Shown: positions 1 to 7,727 of the stretch, in pieces
Layout: every line of letters begins with the position of its first letter
How positions within the stretch are numbered: the first letter of the stretch is position 1
DNA from: Lachnospiraceae bacterium UBA6998
GTDB lineage: Bacteria; Bacillota; Clostridia; Lachnospirales; Lachnospiraceae
Length of the DNA: 14,016 nt
Direction of reading: 5' to 3'
Assembly: GCA_002448395.1 (NCBI GenBank)
Contig: DJXS01000048.1
Location: 8,218-22,233, forward strand
Program-made: the position numbers and the translations under genes
Notes under the pieces: generated by a model
Seen by the model: only the letters and a program-made list of their open reading frames with translations
Databases searched by the model: none
What the model was told of the DNA's origin: nothing

Positions 1-75
1 AATGCCGTTTCTGAGCATTCCGGGAAGCTTGGGGTTGTAGCTGTATCTAGCTTTCTGAAGGTTTGAAATAGCCAT
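1..75 (-). CDS. pfp: Probable PPi-dependent phosphofructokinase (5' end only)
   Basis: Only the first 25 codons are in the window; the gene runs off the left edge. The visible start reads MAISNLQKARYSYNPKLP, followed by a Gly-Met-Leu-Arg stretch. This LQKARY-Y-PKLP opening resembles the N-terminus, as I remember it, of long-form diphosphate--fructose-6-phosphate 1-phosphotransferases, which phosphorylate fructose-6-phosphate with pyrophosphate in glycolysis. No catalytic motif is visible, so the call rests on the N-terminus alone. Two in-frame ATGs exist, at 84 and 75. The AAGGAG ribosome site (85-90) abuts the first with no spacer and sits 9 nt before the second, so I chose 75. The gene has its own candidate promoter and is probably not part of the neighbouring sugar operon. 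Confidence 0.55.
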   Translation of the reverse strand, partial: MAISNLQKARYSYNPKLPGMLRNGI

Positions 76-122
76 GGCACTCATCTCCTTTTAAAAAAGT
101 GCAGTCTTGTCATTACTCTTCT

Positions 123-151
123 ATAATAAGATATCTTGGGCAGAATTTAAA
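123..151 (-). promoter_or_regulatory. Candidate sigma-A promoter for the left-edge gene
   Basis: On the minus strand, TTTAAA (146-151, 4 of 6 matches to the -35 consensus) and TATTAT (123-128, 5 of 6 matches to the -10) are separated by 17 nt. Transcription would start near 116 and give a leader of about 40 nt before the ATG at 75. The region is AT-rich, so a chance match is possible. Confidence 0.4.
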
Positions 152-210
152 TCCTTTTTGGGAAGAAATGCTCTTCTCGCTTTCCGTAACACGATCTGAA
201 AGGTTCTTTG

Positions 211-2589
211 TTATTCTGACAGGCCTCGGAACTGTCCCCGCCCGTATACAGTCAGGACCGTGTCCTCTCCATCGTGATGCAGTTCCGCTCCGACTGCCTG
301 CTCAAGGCGGCAGTTCACGAAGCGGATCCTGACTGCTCCAATAATATCGTCTCCTTCGATCGATCCCGTGATCCCGCCGGCCTCTCTGCACAGTGTGACC
401 GTGCATTTACTCTCTCCGGATGTGAAGATTTCTGCAGCCGCCTTTTCCTTCAGCTCATATACACGCACTTCCAGCCTGTCTCTGTAGTCTTCATCCGCAA
501 GTTCCGCGCCGGGCAGTGTCGGGATCAGGCTGTTTTCACGCACCCACAAAGGTATCGACAGATAATCGCAGTGTTCCGTAAACCATTTGCCGTCCGTAAT
601 CCTCCGCACCTCTCCCGTCAGTCCGTTGGTCCAGGTTCCCGCCGGCAGGTAGTAGTGTGCTGTCCCTTCCTCATTAAATACCGGCGCCGCAAGAAGGCTG
701 TCCCCCAGGAAATACTGTTTGTCGAGATAGCGGCAGTTGGGATCCTCCGGGAATTCAATCACCATGCTTCGCATGAGCGGAATGCCGGTCTTCGATGTCC
801 GGACTGCTCCACTGTAAAGATACGGTACAAGGCTCAGTTTAAGTTTCGTGATGAAACGGACCACATCCACCGCCTCCTCATCGTAGTTCCACGGCACGCG
901 GTAGGAACTGCTGCCATGCAGCCTGCTGTGTGTGGAGAGAAGGCCGAAAGCCGCCCATCTCTTGTATACGTCCGGCGTGGAAGTGCTCTCAAATCCTCCG
1001 ATGTCGTGGCTCCAGAAGCCGAAACCGCTGCTGGTCAGGGACAGACCTCCCCTCAGGCTCTGCTCCATTGAAACATAGTCGCTGAAACAGTCGCCTCCCC
1101 AATGCACCGGGAATTTCTGGCCTCCGGCTGTGGCCGAGCGCGCAAACAGGCAGGCCTCGTCCGCGCCGCGCACCTCCTGCAGGACTTCATACACTGCTTC
1201 GTTGTAAAGATATGTGTAGAAGTTGTGCATCTTCTCCGGATCTGAGCTGTCAAAATATACAACATCCTCTGTCGGGATCCTCTCCCCGAAATCCGTCTTA
1301 AAGCAGTCCACGCCCATGGAAAGGAGGCTTCGCAGACCATCCTGGTACCACTTTTTTGCCTCAGGATTGGTAAAGTCAACGATCGCCATGCCGGGCTGCC
1401 ACATATCCCACTGCCAGACACTTCCATCCGCCCGCTTTATAAAATACCCTTTATCCATGCCTTCCCTGAAGAGTTTCGACGCCTGCCCGATGTAGGGATT
1501 GATCCACACGCATACGCGGACGCCCCTCTCGTGAATCCTCTTCAGCATTCCCGCGGGATTGGGAAAGACCCTGCTGTCCCAGGTAAAATCCGCCCAGTGA
1601 AACTCACGCATCCAGCAGCAGTCAAAATGGAACACGCTCAGCGGAATGCCCCGCTCCCGCATGCCGTCTATGAAGTGCATAACTGTCTGCTCGTCATAAT
1701 CTGTCGTAAAAGAAGTGGAGAGCCACAGTCCGAAGGACCAGCGGGGCGGAAGTCCGGGTTTCCCCGTGATATCTGTATATTTTGACAGGACATCCTTCAT
1801 GGACTCCCCGCCGATCAGGAAGTAGTCCAGGTACTCGCCCCTGACACTGAAGCCGACCTTGGAGACCTGCTCCGTCGCCACCTCAAATTCCACTTTCTCC
1901 GGGTGATTCACGAAGACGCCGTAGCCTTTACTCGAGAGATAAAAAGGAATGTTCTTGTAGGCCTGCTCGGTGCTGGTCCCGCCGTCCGCATTCCATATCT
2001 CCACGCTCTGACCGTTTTTTACAAAGGGACCGAAACGCTCGCCAAGGCCGTAGATCTGCTCATCCACGGAGAGCCCCAGCTGCTCCCGCATATAGGCGGT
2101 GTCCGCAGGTCCGCGGTCATATGCGTAATCTCCCCTCCAGTTCGTCTTGATATAGGCCAGGTCGCCATTCATGCTCTTAGTCAGGAGTTTTTCATTCCGG
2201 TAGAACTTCATCCCCCAATTCTTTTTATCAATCACCAGCCGCAGCGAGCCGCTCATTACCGTGATTTCTCCCTCATCAGCGCATGCCGCCCCAATAGCGA
2301 AATTCCCCGCGGAAGCTATTTTCTTCAAATTCTCTCCGGGAACAAACTCCGGTCCTTTTCTCACCGCGCCAAGATGATGCCATGTCTGTATTCGGATCAC
2401 ATCCGGCATGGGCGCCGTGACCCTGATCGTCAGATTGATACCCTCGAGCGTATCGCCCCGCCCCGTTATCAGGGACGTCGGCGCACACAGTTCCAGCGCG
2501 CCGTCTTCTCTCGTAATCTCATAAACCTGCCTGGGCGAGAAACATGCATATCCTTCTTTATACAGCCAATGACCGTTTCTGAATTTCAT
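211..2589 (-). CDS. yicI: GH31 alpha-xylosidase/alpha-glucosidase, YicI-like
   Basis: A 792-residue cytoplasmic glycoside hydrolase of family 31, close to the length of E. coli YicI, which removes alpha-1,6-xylosyl residues from the non-reducing ends of xyloglucan-type oligosaccharides. An N-terminal beta-sandwich (about 1-280) precedes the (beta/alpha)8 barrel. The barrel holds the nucleophile motif KTDFGE (D433) and the acid/base motif HWGGDC (D500), then GFWSHDIGGFE (524-534) and FGLLSTHSRLHGS (548-560). C-terminal beta-domains follow. There is no signal peptide. ATG 2589 is preceded by GGAGGT with a 6-nt spacer. It is the last gene of the operon, 199 bp after the GH32 gene. An oddity is HFDCCW at 321-326: Cys325 sits where YicI, as I recall it, has Phe308, a position linked to xyloside versus glucoside preference. 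Family is certain; substrate is open. Confidence 0.93.
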   Translation of the reverse strand: MKFRNGHWLYKEGYACFSPRQVYEITREDGALELCAPTSLITGRGDTLEGINLTIRVTAPMPDVIRIQTWHHLGAVRKGPEFVPGENLKKIASAGNFAIGAACADEGEITVMSGSLRLVIDKKNWGMKFYRNEKLLTKSMNGDLAYIKTNWRGDYAYDRGPADTAYMREQLGLSVDEQIYGLGERFGPFVKNGQSVEIWNADGGTSTEQAYKNIPFYLSSKGYGVFVNHPEKVEFEVATEQVSKVGFSVRGEYLDYFLIGGESMKDVLSKYTDITGKPGLPPRWSFGLWLSTSFTTDYDEQTVMHFIDGMRERGIPLSVFHFDCCWMREFHWADFTWDSRVFPNPAGMLKRIHERGVRVCVWINPYIGQASKLFREGMDKGYFIKRADGSVWQWDMWQPGMAIVDFTNPEAKKWYQDGLRSLLSMGVDCFKTDFGERIPTEDVVYFDSSDPEKMHNFYTYLYNEAVYEVLQEVRGADEACLFARSATAGGQKFPVHWGGDCFSDYVSMEQSLRGGLSLTSSGFGFWSHDIGGFESTSTPDVYKRWAAFGLLSTHSRLHGSSSYRVPWNYDEEAVDVVRFITKLKLSLVPYLYSGAVRTSKTGIPLMRSMVIEFPEDPNCRYLDKQYFLGDSLLAAPVFNEEGTAHYYLPAGTWTNGLTGEVRRITDGKWFTEHCDYLSIPLWVRENSLIPTLPGAELADEDYRDRLEVRVYELKEKAAAEIFTSGESKCTVTLCREAGGITGSIEGDDIIGAVRIRFVNCRLEQAVGAELHHDGEDTVLTVYGRGQFRGLSE

Positions 2590-2724
2590 CTGCCACCTCC
2601 AAATTGCGGATCCTTGTGTAAGTCCTCCCGGTTGATTCTTAGCAAAGCTTGTAAGTCTTGCTGCACATCTTTATTTTACTTTATAATCCGCACTTGAACA
2701 GGACGAATATGTCTTATGATCAAA

Positions 2725-2761
2725 GACTGAATCGGGTAGGATACTCCTACCCGATTCAGTC
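2725..2761 (-). terminator. 17-bp perfect hairpin between the GH32 and GH31 genes
   Basis: GACTGAATCGGGTAGGA (2725-2741) and its exact reverse complement (2745-2761) flank a 3-nt loop. It begins 27 nt after the GH32 stop codon, reading the minus strand. The minus-strand RNA has only UUU after the stem before GAUCAU, so it is at best a leaky intrinsic terminator. It could equally be an mRNA-stabilising or processing stem that lowers GH31 expression relative to GH32. I found no convincing promoter for the GH31 gene downstream of it. Confidence 0.6.
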
Positions 2762-2788
2762 CCCGCTTTATGTCCGCAAAGGCAGTGG

Positions 2789-4375
2789 TCACCCTTCCTG
2801 CAGGCGGTATTTTGTCACAGAAAACTCTGCCTCTCCGTCCACGAAGAACGAGATTCCATCCGCTCGCACGTCCGTATAGAACGTGATCGTCATGACTTTC
2901 TCCCCGCCGTTTACAAAGACCTCTGCGCTGAAACGGTCCAGAATGATCCTGAGCTTTAGTATGCCGTGCCTCGGTTTCACGCTGGCTCTTCTCTGATGGA
3001 TGATCGCTCTCCTCGATCCGGAGAACTTGCGGTCGACCTTCAGAATCGATTCCGAAGGCCGGAAACTGATGCCTGTATGATGCCTGCCGTCCCTTGCGAA
3101 GTGAATGGCAAATTTCTGGAAGGGATAATGCCCGTCTTCGTCATCTTCTATGACCTTGAGTTCCAGCTCCATGTCCACGAGCCTTCCTCTGATCCCGTCG
3201 AGCTCGATCTCTTCGTTCCGGACACGCACATTCTCGTAGCTCACCTTGTCCCGTCTCAGCGAAAGAAGTTCCCTGATCGGCCACTGATAAAGCCGGCCGT
3301 CTTTAACGGACAATTCCCTGGGCAGCGTCATCTGTCCAAACCAGGGGATACTCTTCGTATGCAGATTACAGGTATCCCAGTTCTGCATCCACGCGATCAT
3401 GATCCTGCGGCCGTCGGGTGCAAGGACTGTCTGTTCCGCGTAGAAATCAATCCCGTAATCCACGCTCTGATCTGCCTCAGGCACAAATCTTCCTGTCTCA
3501 CGGTCGTACTCCCCGATCAGGCAGAAAGTCCCGTTGCCATTGTGATATTCCAGTCCGTCAGGCAGCATGTCCATCGCGCTCGCCAGGATCACTTGTTTGC
3601 CGTCCAGTTCAAAGAGATCCGGACACTCCCACATTCTCCCGATCCGGTATCCGTTGACCGCGAGCTTTTTCTCAAATTTCCAGTGGTACGGATCCCGAGC
3701 CGAGAACAGCAGTATCTGTCCGCCCTCCTCTTCTTCGTGGATCATCGTAGTAGCCAGAAGGCGGTCCGAATTTTCTGAGTTGCGGTCATGCAGCACTTCT
3801 TTTTGCTTGCGCAGGGAGTAGCTCACAGCTGCAGCTTTGTATGTTCCGTCTTCCTCCTGCCAGATGCGGGGATCCCTGAAGTCGAATCTGCTGCACTCTT
3901 CCGGAAGATCCTCAAAGACAAGAACAGGATTGCCGTCGTATTTGGTATAGTTTTCCCCATCTCCGAAAGCGATACATTGTGTCTGTACTTCCTGGTCCCT
4001 CTCGCCCATTTTCAGCTCTTTGCATACGCCGGTGTACATGAGCATATGCGTGCCATCCTTCATCGTCAGGGCACCGCCGGAAAAGCATCCATCTCTATCA
4101 TAAGGCATATCCGGCGCCAATACGGCAGGCAGGTATTTCCAGTGCAGAAGGTCCTTGCTCACGGCGTGTCCCCAGTGCATCGGTCCCCAATGCGAGTCGT
4201 ACGGGTGGTATTGGTAAAAGAGATGGTACTCCCCTTTATATATTGAAAAACCATTGGGATCGTTCATCCACCCGACGCGGGACGACAAGTGAAAAGCCGG
4301 TCTCTCCTCCGGCAGGATCATCTTCTCAAATACTTCTTCATATCTTCTAGCATCTCTGAGTGCCTGGCTGATCAT
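2789..4375 (-). CDS. scrB: GH32 beta-fructofuranosidase (sucrase/invertase type)
   Basis: A 528-residue glycoside hydrolase of family 32 that cleaves terminal beta-fructosyl bonds (sucrose, sucrose-6-phosphate, kestose or raffinose-type sugars). The N-terminal five-bladed beta-propeller carries all three catalytic landmarks: nucleophile D39 in WMNDPNG (36-42), transition-state stabiliser D168 in FRDP (166-169), and acid/base E250 in WECPDLF (249-255). A C-terminal beta-sandwich (about 370-528) includes AEVFVNGGE. No signal peptide is seen, so it acts in the cytoplasm. The frame stays open to an ATG at 4453, but the ATG at 4375 is preceded by GGGAGGT with a 5-nt spacer, and the extra 26 codons overlap the hairpin at 4433-4451, so 4375 is chosen. 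There is no PTS transporter nearby, so the substrate is probably unphosphorylated and the scrB symbol is only approximate. Confidence 0.92.
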   Translation of the reverse strand: MISQALRDARRYEEVFEKMILPEERPAFHLSSRVGWMNDPNGFSIYKGEYHLFYQYHPYDSHWGPMHWGHAVSKDLLHWKYLPAVLAPDMPYDRDGCFSGGALTMKDGTHMLMYTGVCKELKMGERDQEVQTQCIAFGDGENYTKYDGNPVLVFEDLPEECSRFDFRDPRIWQEEDGTYKAAAVSYSLRKQKEVLHDRNSENSDRLLATTMIHEEEEGGQILLFSARDPYHWKFEKKLAVNGYRIGRMWECPDLFELDGKQVILASAMDMLPDGLEYHNGNGTFCLIGEYDRETGRFVPEADQSVDYGIDFYAEQTVLAPDGRRIMIAWMQNWDTCNLHTKSIPWFGQMTLPRELSVKDGRLYQWPIRELLSLRRDKVSYENVRVRNEEIELDGIRGRLVDMELELKVIEDDEDGHYPFQKFAIHFARDGRHHTGISFRPSESILKVDRKFSGSRRAIIHQRRASVKPRHGILKLRIILDRFSAEVFVNGGEKVMTITFYTDVRADGISFFVDGEAEFSVTKYRLQEG

Positions 4376-4432
4376 TCCGTACCTCCCTGTCGGATCTATA
4401 TTTGCCTGATATTCTTTACTATTAATAACAGA

Positions 4433-4451
4433 GCAGGCGCTATGCGCCTGC
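4433..4451 (-). terminator. 8-bp GC-rich hairpin after the ATPase gene
   Basis: GCAGGCGC (4433-4440) and GCGCCTGC (4444-4451) form a perfect stem with a 3-nt loop. It lies about 50 nt past the stop codon of the ATPase gene on the minus strand and about 58 nt before the GH32 start. The sequence after the stem (TCTGTTATT) is only weakly U-rich, so it may be a partial terminator or a processing barrier. Confidence 0.45.
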
Positions 4452-4503
4452 ACTGCTATTATTTCACCATTCTGTAGAGTTTGAAACCTTAGAACTTAAA
4501 TCT

Positions 4504-5685
4504 TTAGTACTCGAGGTTCTTATCTGTCTCCTTAGAGAAAACATGTGCGACATTGCCATTAAAAGTAAAGTGGACAAGATCTCCGTAATTGTAATTGTCC
4601 TCCATGTCAAGGATCGGAACGATGATGATTACATCGTGTCCATCAGCGTCGACGTGCAGGTGCACAGAGGATCCCATCATTTCACTGACATCCACTTTAG
4701 CGGGAACGCCTTTGTCTGAAATATTTGTATGCTCAGGACGTACGCCAAGTGTGATCGGCTGGCTCTGAACATTATTCTTCAAAAGACGGGCTGTCTTCTT
4801 CTCATCCAGCTGAACCTTCAAACCGCTGAGTACAACAAAGAACTTGTCGCCCTCACGCTTAAGCTCTGCATCGAAGAAGTTCATAACGGGCATGCCGATG
4901 AAGCCTGCAACGAAGAGATTTGCGGGGTGATTGAAAACTTCCTGCGGCGTTCCGATCTGCTGGATGTAGCCATCGCGCATGATGACGATACGATCGCCCA
5001 GAGTCATAGCTTCAGTCTGGTCGTGAGTAACATACATGAAGGTTGTGTCAATGCGCTGGCGCAGTTTAATGATCTCGGCGCGCATTTCATTGCGGAGCTT
5101 CGCGTCCAGGTTGGACAGAGGCTCATCCATCAGCATTACCTTCGGTGCACGGACGATCGCGCGGCCGATGGCGACACGCTGACGCTGACCGCCTGACAGA
5201 GCCTTCGGTTTACGTTCAAGATACTGGGTGATATCAAGAATTCTGGCTGCTTCGCGGACCTTCTTGTCAATCTCTTCCTTAGCTGTATGACGCAGCTTTA
5301 AGGAGAAAGCCATGTTCTCATACACTGTCATGTGCGGGTACAGGGCGTAGTTCTGGAAGACCATAGCGATGTCGCGATCCTTCGGGGCAACGTCATTCAT
5401 AACTTTGCCATCAATGATCAGCTCACCGCCGGAGATTTCTTCCAGACCTGCGACCATGCGAAGGGTAGTGGATTTACCGCATCCGGAAGGACCAACCAGT
5501 ACGATAAACTCTTTGTCTTTGATATCAAGACTGAACTGCTGCACCGCCACAACGCCCTCATCTGTGATCTGCAGATTGATTTTCTTTTCCGGCTCGTCGG
5601 CGTTCTTTTTCTTGTTTTTCTTCTTATCCTCACCGCTGATATAGGGATATACTTTCTTGATGTTTTTGAGCTGAACACTCGCCAT
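4504..5685 (-). CDS. msmK: MsmK/UgpC-type sugar ABC transporter ATPase
   Basis: The ATP-hydrolysing subunit of a CUT1-type sugar importer, 393 residues from the chosen start. Walker A GPSGCGKST is at 65-73, Q-loop Q111, signature LSGGQ 163-167, Walker B VMLMDEP 183-189, D-loop SNLDAK 191-196 and switch H221. A C-terminal TOBE-like regulatory domain follows, with LGVRPEH at 313-319. An unusual Lys-rich stretch of about 29 residues (about 16-44) splits the first beta-strand region from VAVQQFSLDI. The frame is open to an ATG at 5808, but that 41-residue extension looks non-coding; MASVQLKNIKKVYP is the family-like start. No canonical ribosome site lies right before it; the nearest GGAGG is 23 nt upstream inside a possible hairpin loop. 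The two permeases lie upstream in the same operon and are the likely partners. MsmK-type ATPases often serve several importers. Confidence 0.93.
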   Translation of the reverse strand: MASVQLKNIKKVYPYISGEDKKKNKKKNADEPEKKINLQITDEGVVAVQQFSLDIKDKEFIVLVGPSGCGKSTTLRMVAGLEEISGGELIIDGKVMNDVAPKDRDIAMVFQNYALYPHMTVYENMAFSLKLRHTAKEEIDKKVREAARILDITQYLERKPKALSGGQRQRVAIGRAIVRAPKVMLMDEPLSNLDAKLRNEMRAEIIKLRQRIDTTFMYVTHDQTEAMTLGDRIVIMRDGYIQQIGTPQEVFNHPANLFVAGFIGMPVMNFFDAELKREGDKFFVVLSGLKVQLDEKKTARLLKNNVQSQPITLGVRPEHTNISDKGVPAKVDVSEMMGSSVHLHVDADGHDVIIIVPILDMEDNYNYGDLVHFTFNGNVAHVFSKETDKNLEY

Positions 5686-5698
5686 GCTTATTCGCTCT

Positions 5699-5726
5699 GA
5701 ACGTTCTGCCTCCGCATGGAACGTCC
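5699..5726 (-). promoter_or_regulatory. Possible hairpin presenting GGAGG before the ATPase gene
   Basis: In the minus-strand RNA, GGACGUUC (5726-5719) can pair with GAACGUUC (5706-5699) through 8 pairs, one of them G-U. The 12-nt loop contains GGAGG (5709-5713). The stem ends 13 nt before the ATG at 5685, which otherwise lacks a ribosome site. It may bring the GGAGG closer to the start codon or hide it. It was read by eye and no folding energy was calculated. Confidence 0.3.
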
Positions 5727-5906
5727 TCGCACAGGCTATTGCCTCGTGCCTTACGGCAGGTCTCCACACTGCCGCAGCCCGAGCAGGGCCTTTCCTCCTT
5801 TCTTTCATGTCCGGCAGTCCAAAAAGTGGAGTGGTCTGCCGTCATGGAATTAAGCTGTTCTTAATATCACTTCATGGTAAATTCTTGTGCTCTTCAGGCG
5901 GCGCCC

Positions 5907-5936
5907 GGAATGATGAGAGTATACTCTCATCATTCC
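5907..5936 (-). terminator. 30-nt perfect palindrome after the binding-protein gene
   Basis: GGAATGATGAGAGTA (5907-5921) is followed directly by its exact reverse complement (5922-5936). It starts 24 nt past the stop codon of the solute-binding-protein gene. The minus-strand RNA after the stem reads GGGCGCCGCC, with no U-tract, so ordinary intrinsic termination is unlikely. A 3' stabilising stem that keeps binding-protein mRNA abundant, as in other ABC importer operons, fits better. The rest of the 275-nt gap (5686-5960) shows no other gene that I can support. Confidence 0.55.
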
Positions 5937-5960
5937 CAAACACCACATTACAAAGGGGGA

Positions 5961-7676
5961 TCAGTCTGCAGATAAAGCGCTGTCAGACGCAGAATCTACA
6001 TACTTCTGGAAAATTGCGAGGTACTCGTCCAGCTTGTAACCCTGCAGATCGCTCTGGAGCTGATTCCACTGTGCTTCTGTAAAGCCGTTCATGATACCGT
6101 CTGCTCTGGCGGTCTTGATGCATTTGTCAATGTCTGCATTGAGGTTGGACAGAGTCTTTGTATCTTCCGCGGACATGAATACGTTCGGGAAAACATACTT
6201 TGTATGCATATCGGGAGTGTAAATGTCCTTGATCCAGTTCAGGCGATACTGTGCGTCATCCGGGCAGGTGACATACACGCCGTAGTAGCTGTCGAGAACA
6301 GCCAGAGGGCCGTCGACCATCTCAGCTTCACGAACTTCAACAGGAGAAGCATCGCCAAGAGGCGCGTGCTGGAGCATAGGCTCACCCTTGTCGTTGGTGC
6401 CCATTACGAAGATATCGAATTCGTCATCTTCGCCGTAGGTTCCCCAGTTGTTCTGAGGGGACTGGAGCGGATCATACATCTGGTCGAACCATGCGCAGAT
6501 CAGAGCAGGATTCTTAGCGTTTGCTGTCACAACAGCTCCGCGGCCGCGGTCGAAACCGGAAGTGTAGGAACCGTTCTGAGGAGTGAGGTTGAGAACATCT
6601 GCCGTCAGCATAGGCATAGGCTGCCAGTCGCCGGTGTTGTTAATGATGTCATCCATGCTGATGTTAACAATATTTGCTACGTCCCAGGAGAAGCAGACGC
6701 CGAAGCGGCCGGATTTACCCTTAGCAACATAGGTAGACCATTCCTGTGTGAACGCGTCAGGATCGATCAGGTTCTCGGTATAGAGCTTGTGGAGCCATTC
6801 CACGCCCTTGCGCCAGCCTTCTGTAGTAGCTGTGCAGACGACCTTCTTGTTGTCGTCGATAACAATATGGCGGCCGGGATCCGGATCGCCAAAGCCTTCG
6901 CCGAAGCCGTTGCAGAGAATTGTGCAGTCCTCATTTCCGCCGCTGATGATGCAGGACATAGGAACGATGTCACCATCGATATTGAATTCCTTCTTCAGCG
7001 CGTCGGCATTGTCGCGGAAAGCGATCAGGACCTGCTCGAACTCATCGGTTGTCTTGGGCATTTCAAGTCCGAGGAATTTGAGCCATGCAACGTTGATGAA
7101 AGGCATATTTCCGATGGTCTGGATAGCAGTCTTGCCAACGCCGAGCTGCTCGATCCAGGGAAGCGTCCAGATATGGCCGTTCTCGTCCGTGCACATGTCA
7201 CGGTACTCAGGAGCCTGTTCGAAGACCTTGCAAAGATTAGGCATGTACTTGTCAATGTAATCCTCAAGCGGGATGATAACGCCCTGCTTAGCATACTTGA
7301 GGATATCAGTATCACTAAGTCCTGCAGGGGAGATGAACTCCGGAAGGGTCTTGATGTTGGACATCTCGAGCGCGATCTTATCGCCCCACTGGTCACCCTG
7401 GATACTCTTCCAGTTGACATGGACGTTTGTCTTTTCCTCAAGGCGCTTGTAGATAGTACGGTTGTTGGGATCAGCCTCTGTGCCGGCCGCATATCTGGTA
7501 AGGCCGGAAATCTCCGCCTTTTCCGCCAGCGGGAATGTCAGGGATTCAGGATCAACGTTTTCCGTCGATGCTGCTTCGCCGCCGCCGGATGAAGAAGAAC
7601 CGCCGCCGCAGCCTGCCAGCACAGTCGCTGCCATAACACCAGCGAGCACTAATGCTAATACTCTTTTATGCTTCAT
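5961..7676 (-). CDS. Lipoprotein solute-binding protein of sugar ABC importer
   Basis: A 571-residue extracytoplasmic sugar-binding lipoprotein of the large LplA-like family 1 type. The N-terminus has a basic MKHKR, a hydrophobic run and the lipobox LAGC, with the lipid-modified cysteine at 23. A Gly/Ser-rich linker (24-36) follows. The mature part has typical binding-protein stretches such as TLPWIEQLGVGKTA and LPEFISPAGLSDTDILKYA. ATG 7676 has GGAGA 6 nt upstream. It follows the second permease by 51 nt and is followed by a perfect palindrome. It captures the oligosaccharide outside the membrane and hands it to the two permeases. The exact ligand cannot be read from the sequence; the hydrolases of the operon suggest a short alpha- and beta-linked sugar containing fructose. 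Confidence 0.92.
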   Translation of the reverse strand: MKHKRVLALVLAGVMAATVLAGCGGGSSSSGGGEAASTENVDPESLTFPLAEKAEISGLTRYAAGTEADPNNRTIYKRLEEKTNVHVNWKSIQGDQWGDKIALEMSNIKTLPEFISPAGLSDTDILKYAKQGVIIPLEDYIDKYMPNLCKVFEQAPEYRDMCTDENGHIWTLPWIEQLGVGKTAIQTIGNMPFINVAWLKFLGLEMPKTTDEFEQVLIAFRDNADALKKEFNIDGDIVPMSCIISGGNEDCTILCNGFGEGFGDPDPGRHIVIDDNKKVVCTATTEGWRKGVEWLHKLYTENLIDPDAFTQEWSTYVAKGKSGRFGVCFSWDVANIVNISMDDIINNTGDWQPMPMLTADVLNLTPQNGSYTSGFDRGRGAVVTANAKNPALICAWFDQMYDPLQSPQNNWGTYGEDDEFDIFVMGTNDKGEPMLQHAPLGDASPVEVREAEMVDGPLAVLDSYYGVYVTCPDDAQYRLNWIKDIYTPDMHTKYVFPNVFMSAEDTKTLSNLNADIDKCIKTARADGIMNGFTEAQWNQLQSDLQGYKLDEYLAIFQKYVDSASDSALSAD

Positions 7677-7727
7677 GATTTTCTCCTTTTTTGTTTTTTG
7701 ACTATCTCACTTCCGCCAAAATACTGC

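Noticed and set aside
274..1071. Plus-strand open frame of 265 codons opposite the GH31 gene (similar ones at 2966-3778 and 7905-8606)
   Set aside because: They lie opposite well-supported enzymes or permeases, lack convincing starts and have low-complexity, non-family translations.
5686..5808. 41-residue N-terminal extension of the ATPase from an ATG at 5808
   Set aside because: The extension is Arg/Ala-rich and unlike the family, which starts at MASVxLKN. The AAAGGAGG nearby lies downstream of that ATG, not upstream.
6204..7592. Long open frame of 462 codons on the plus strand, opposite the binding-protein gene
   Set aside because: The minus-strand frame has a lipobox, a ribosome site and a clear family match. 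The plus-strand translation resembles no family I know and is best explained by the codon bias of the real gene.
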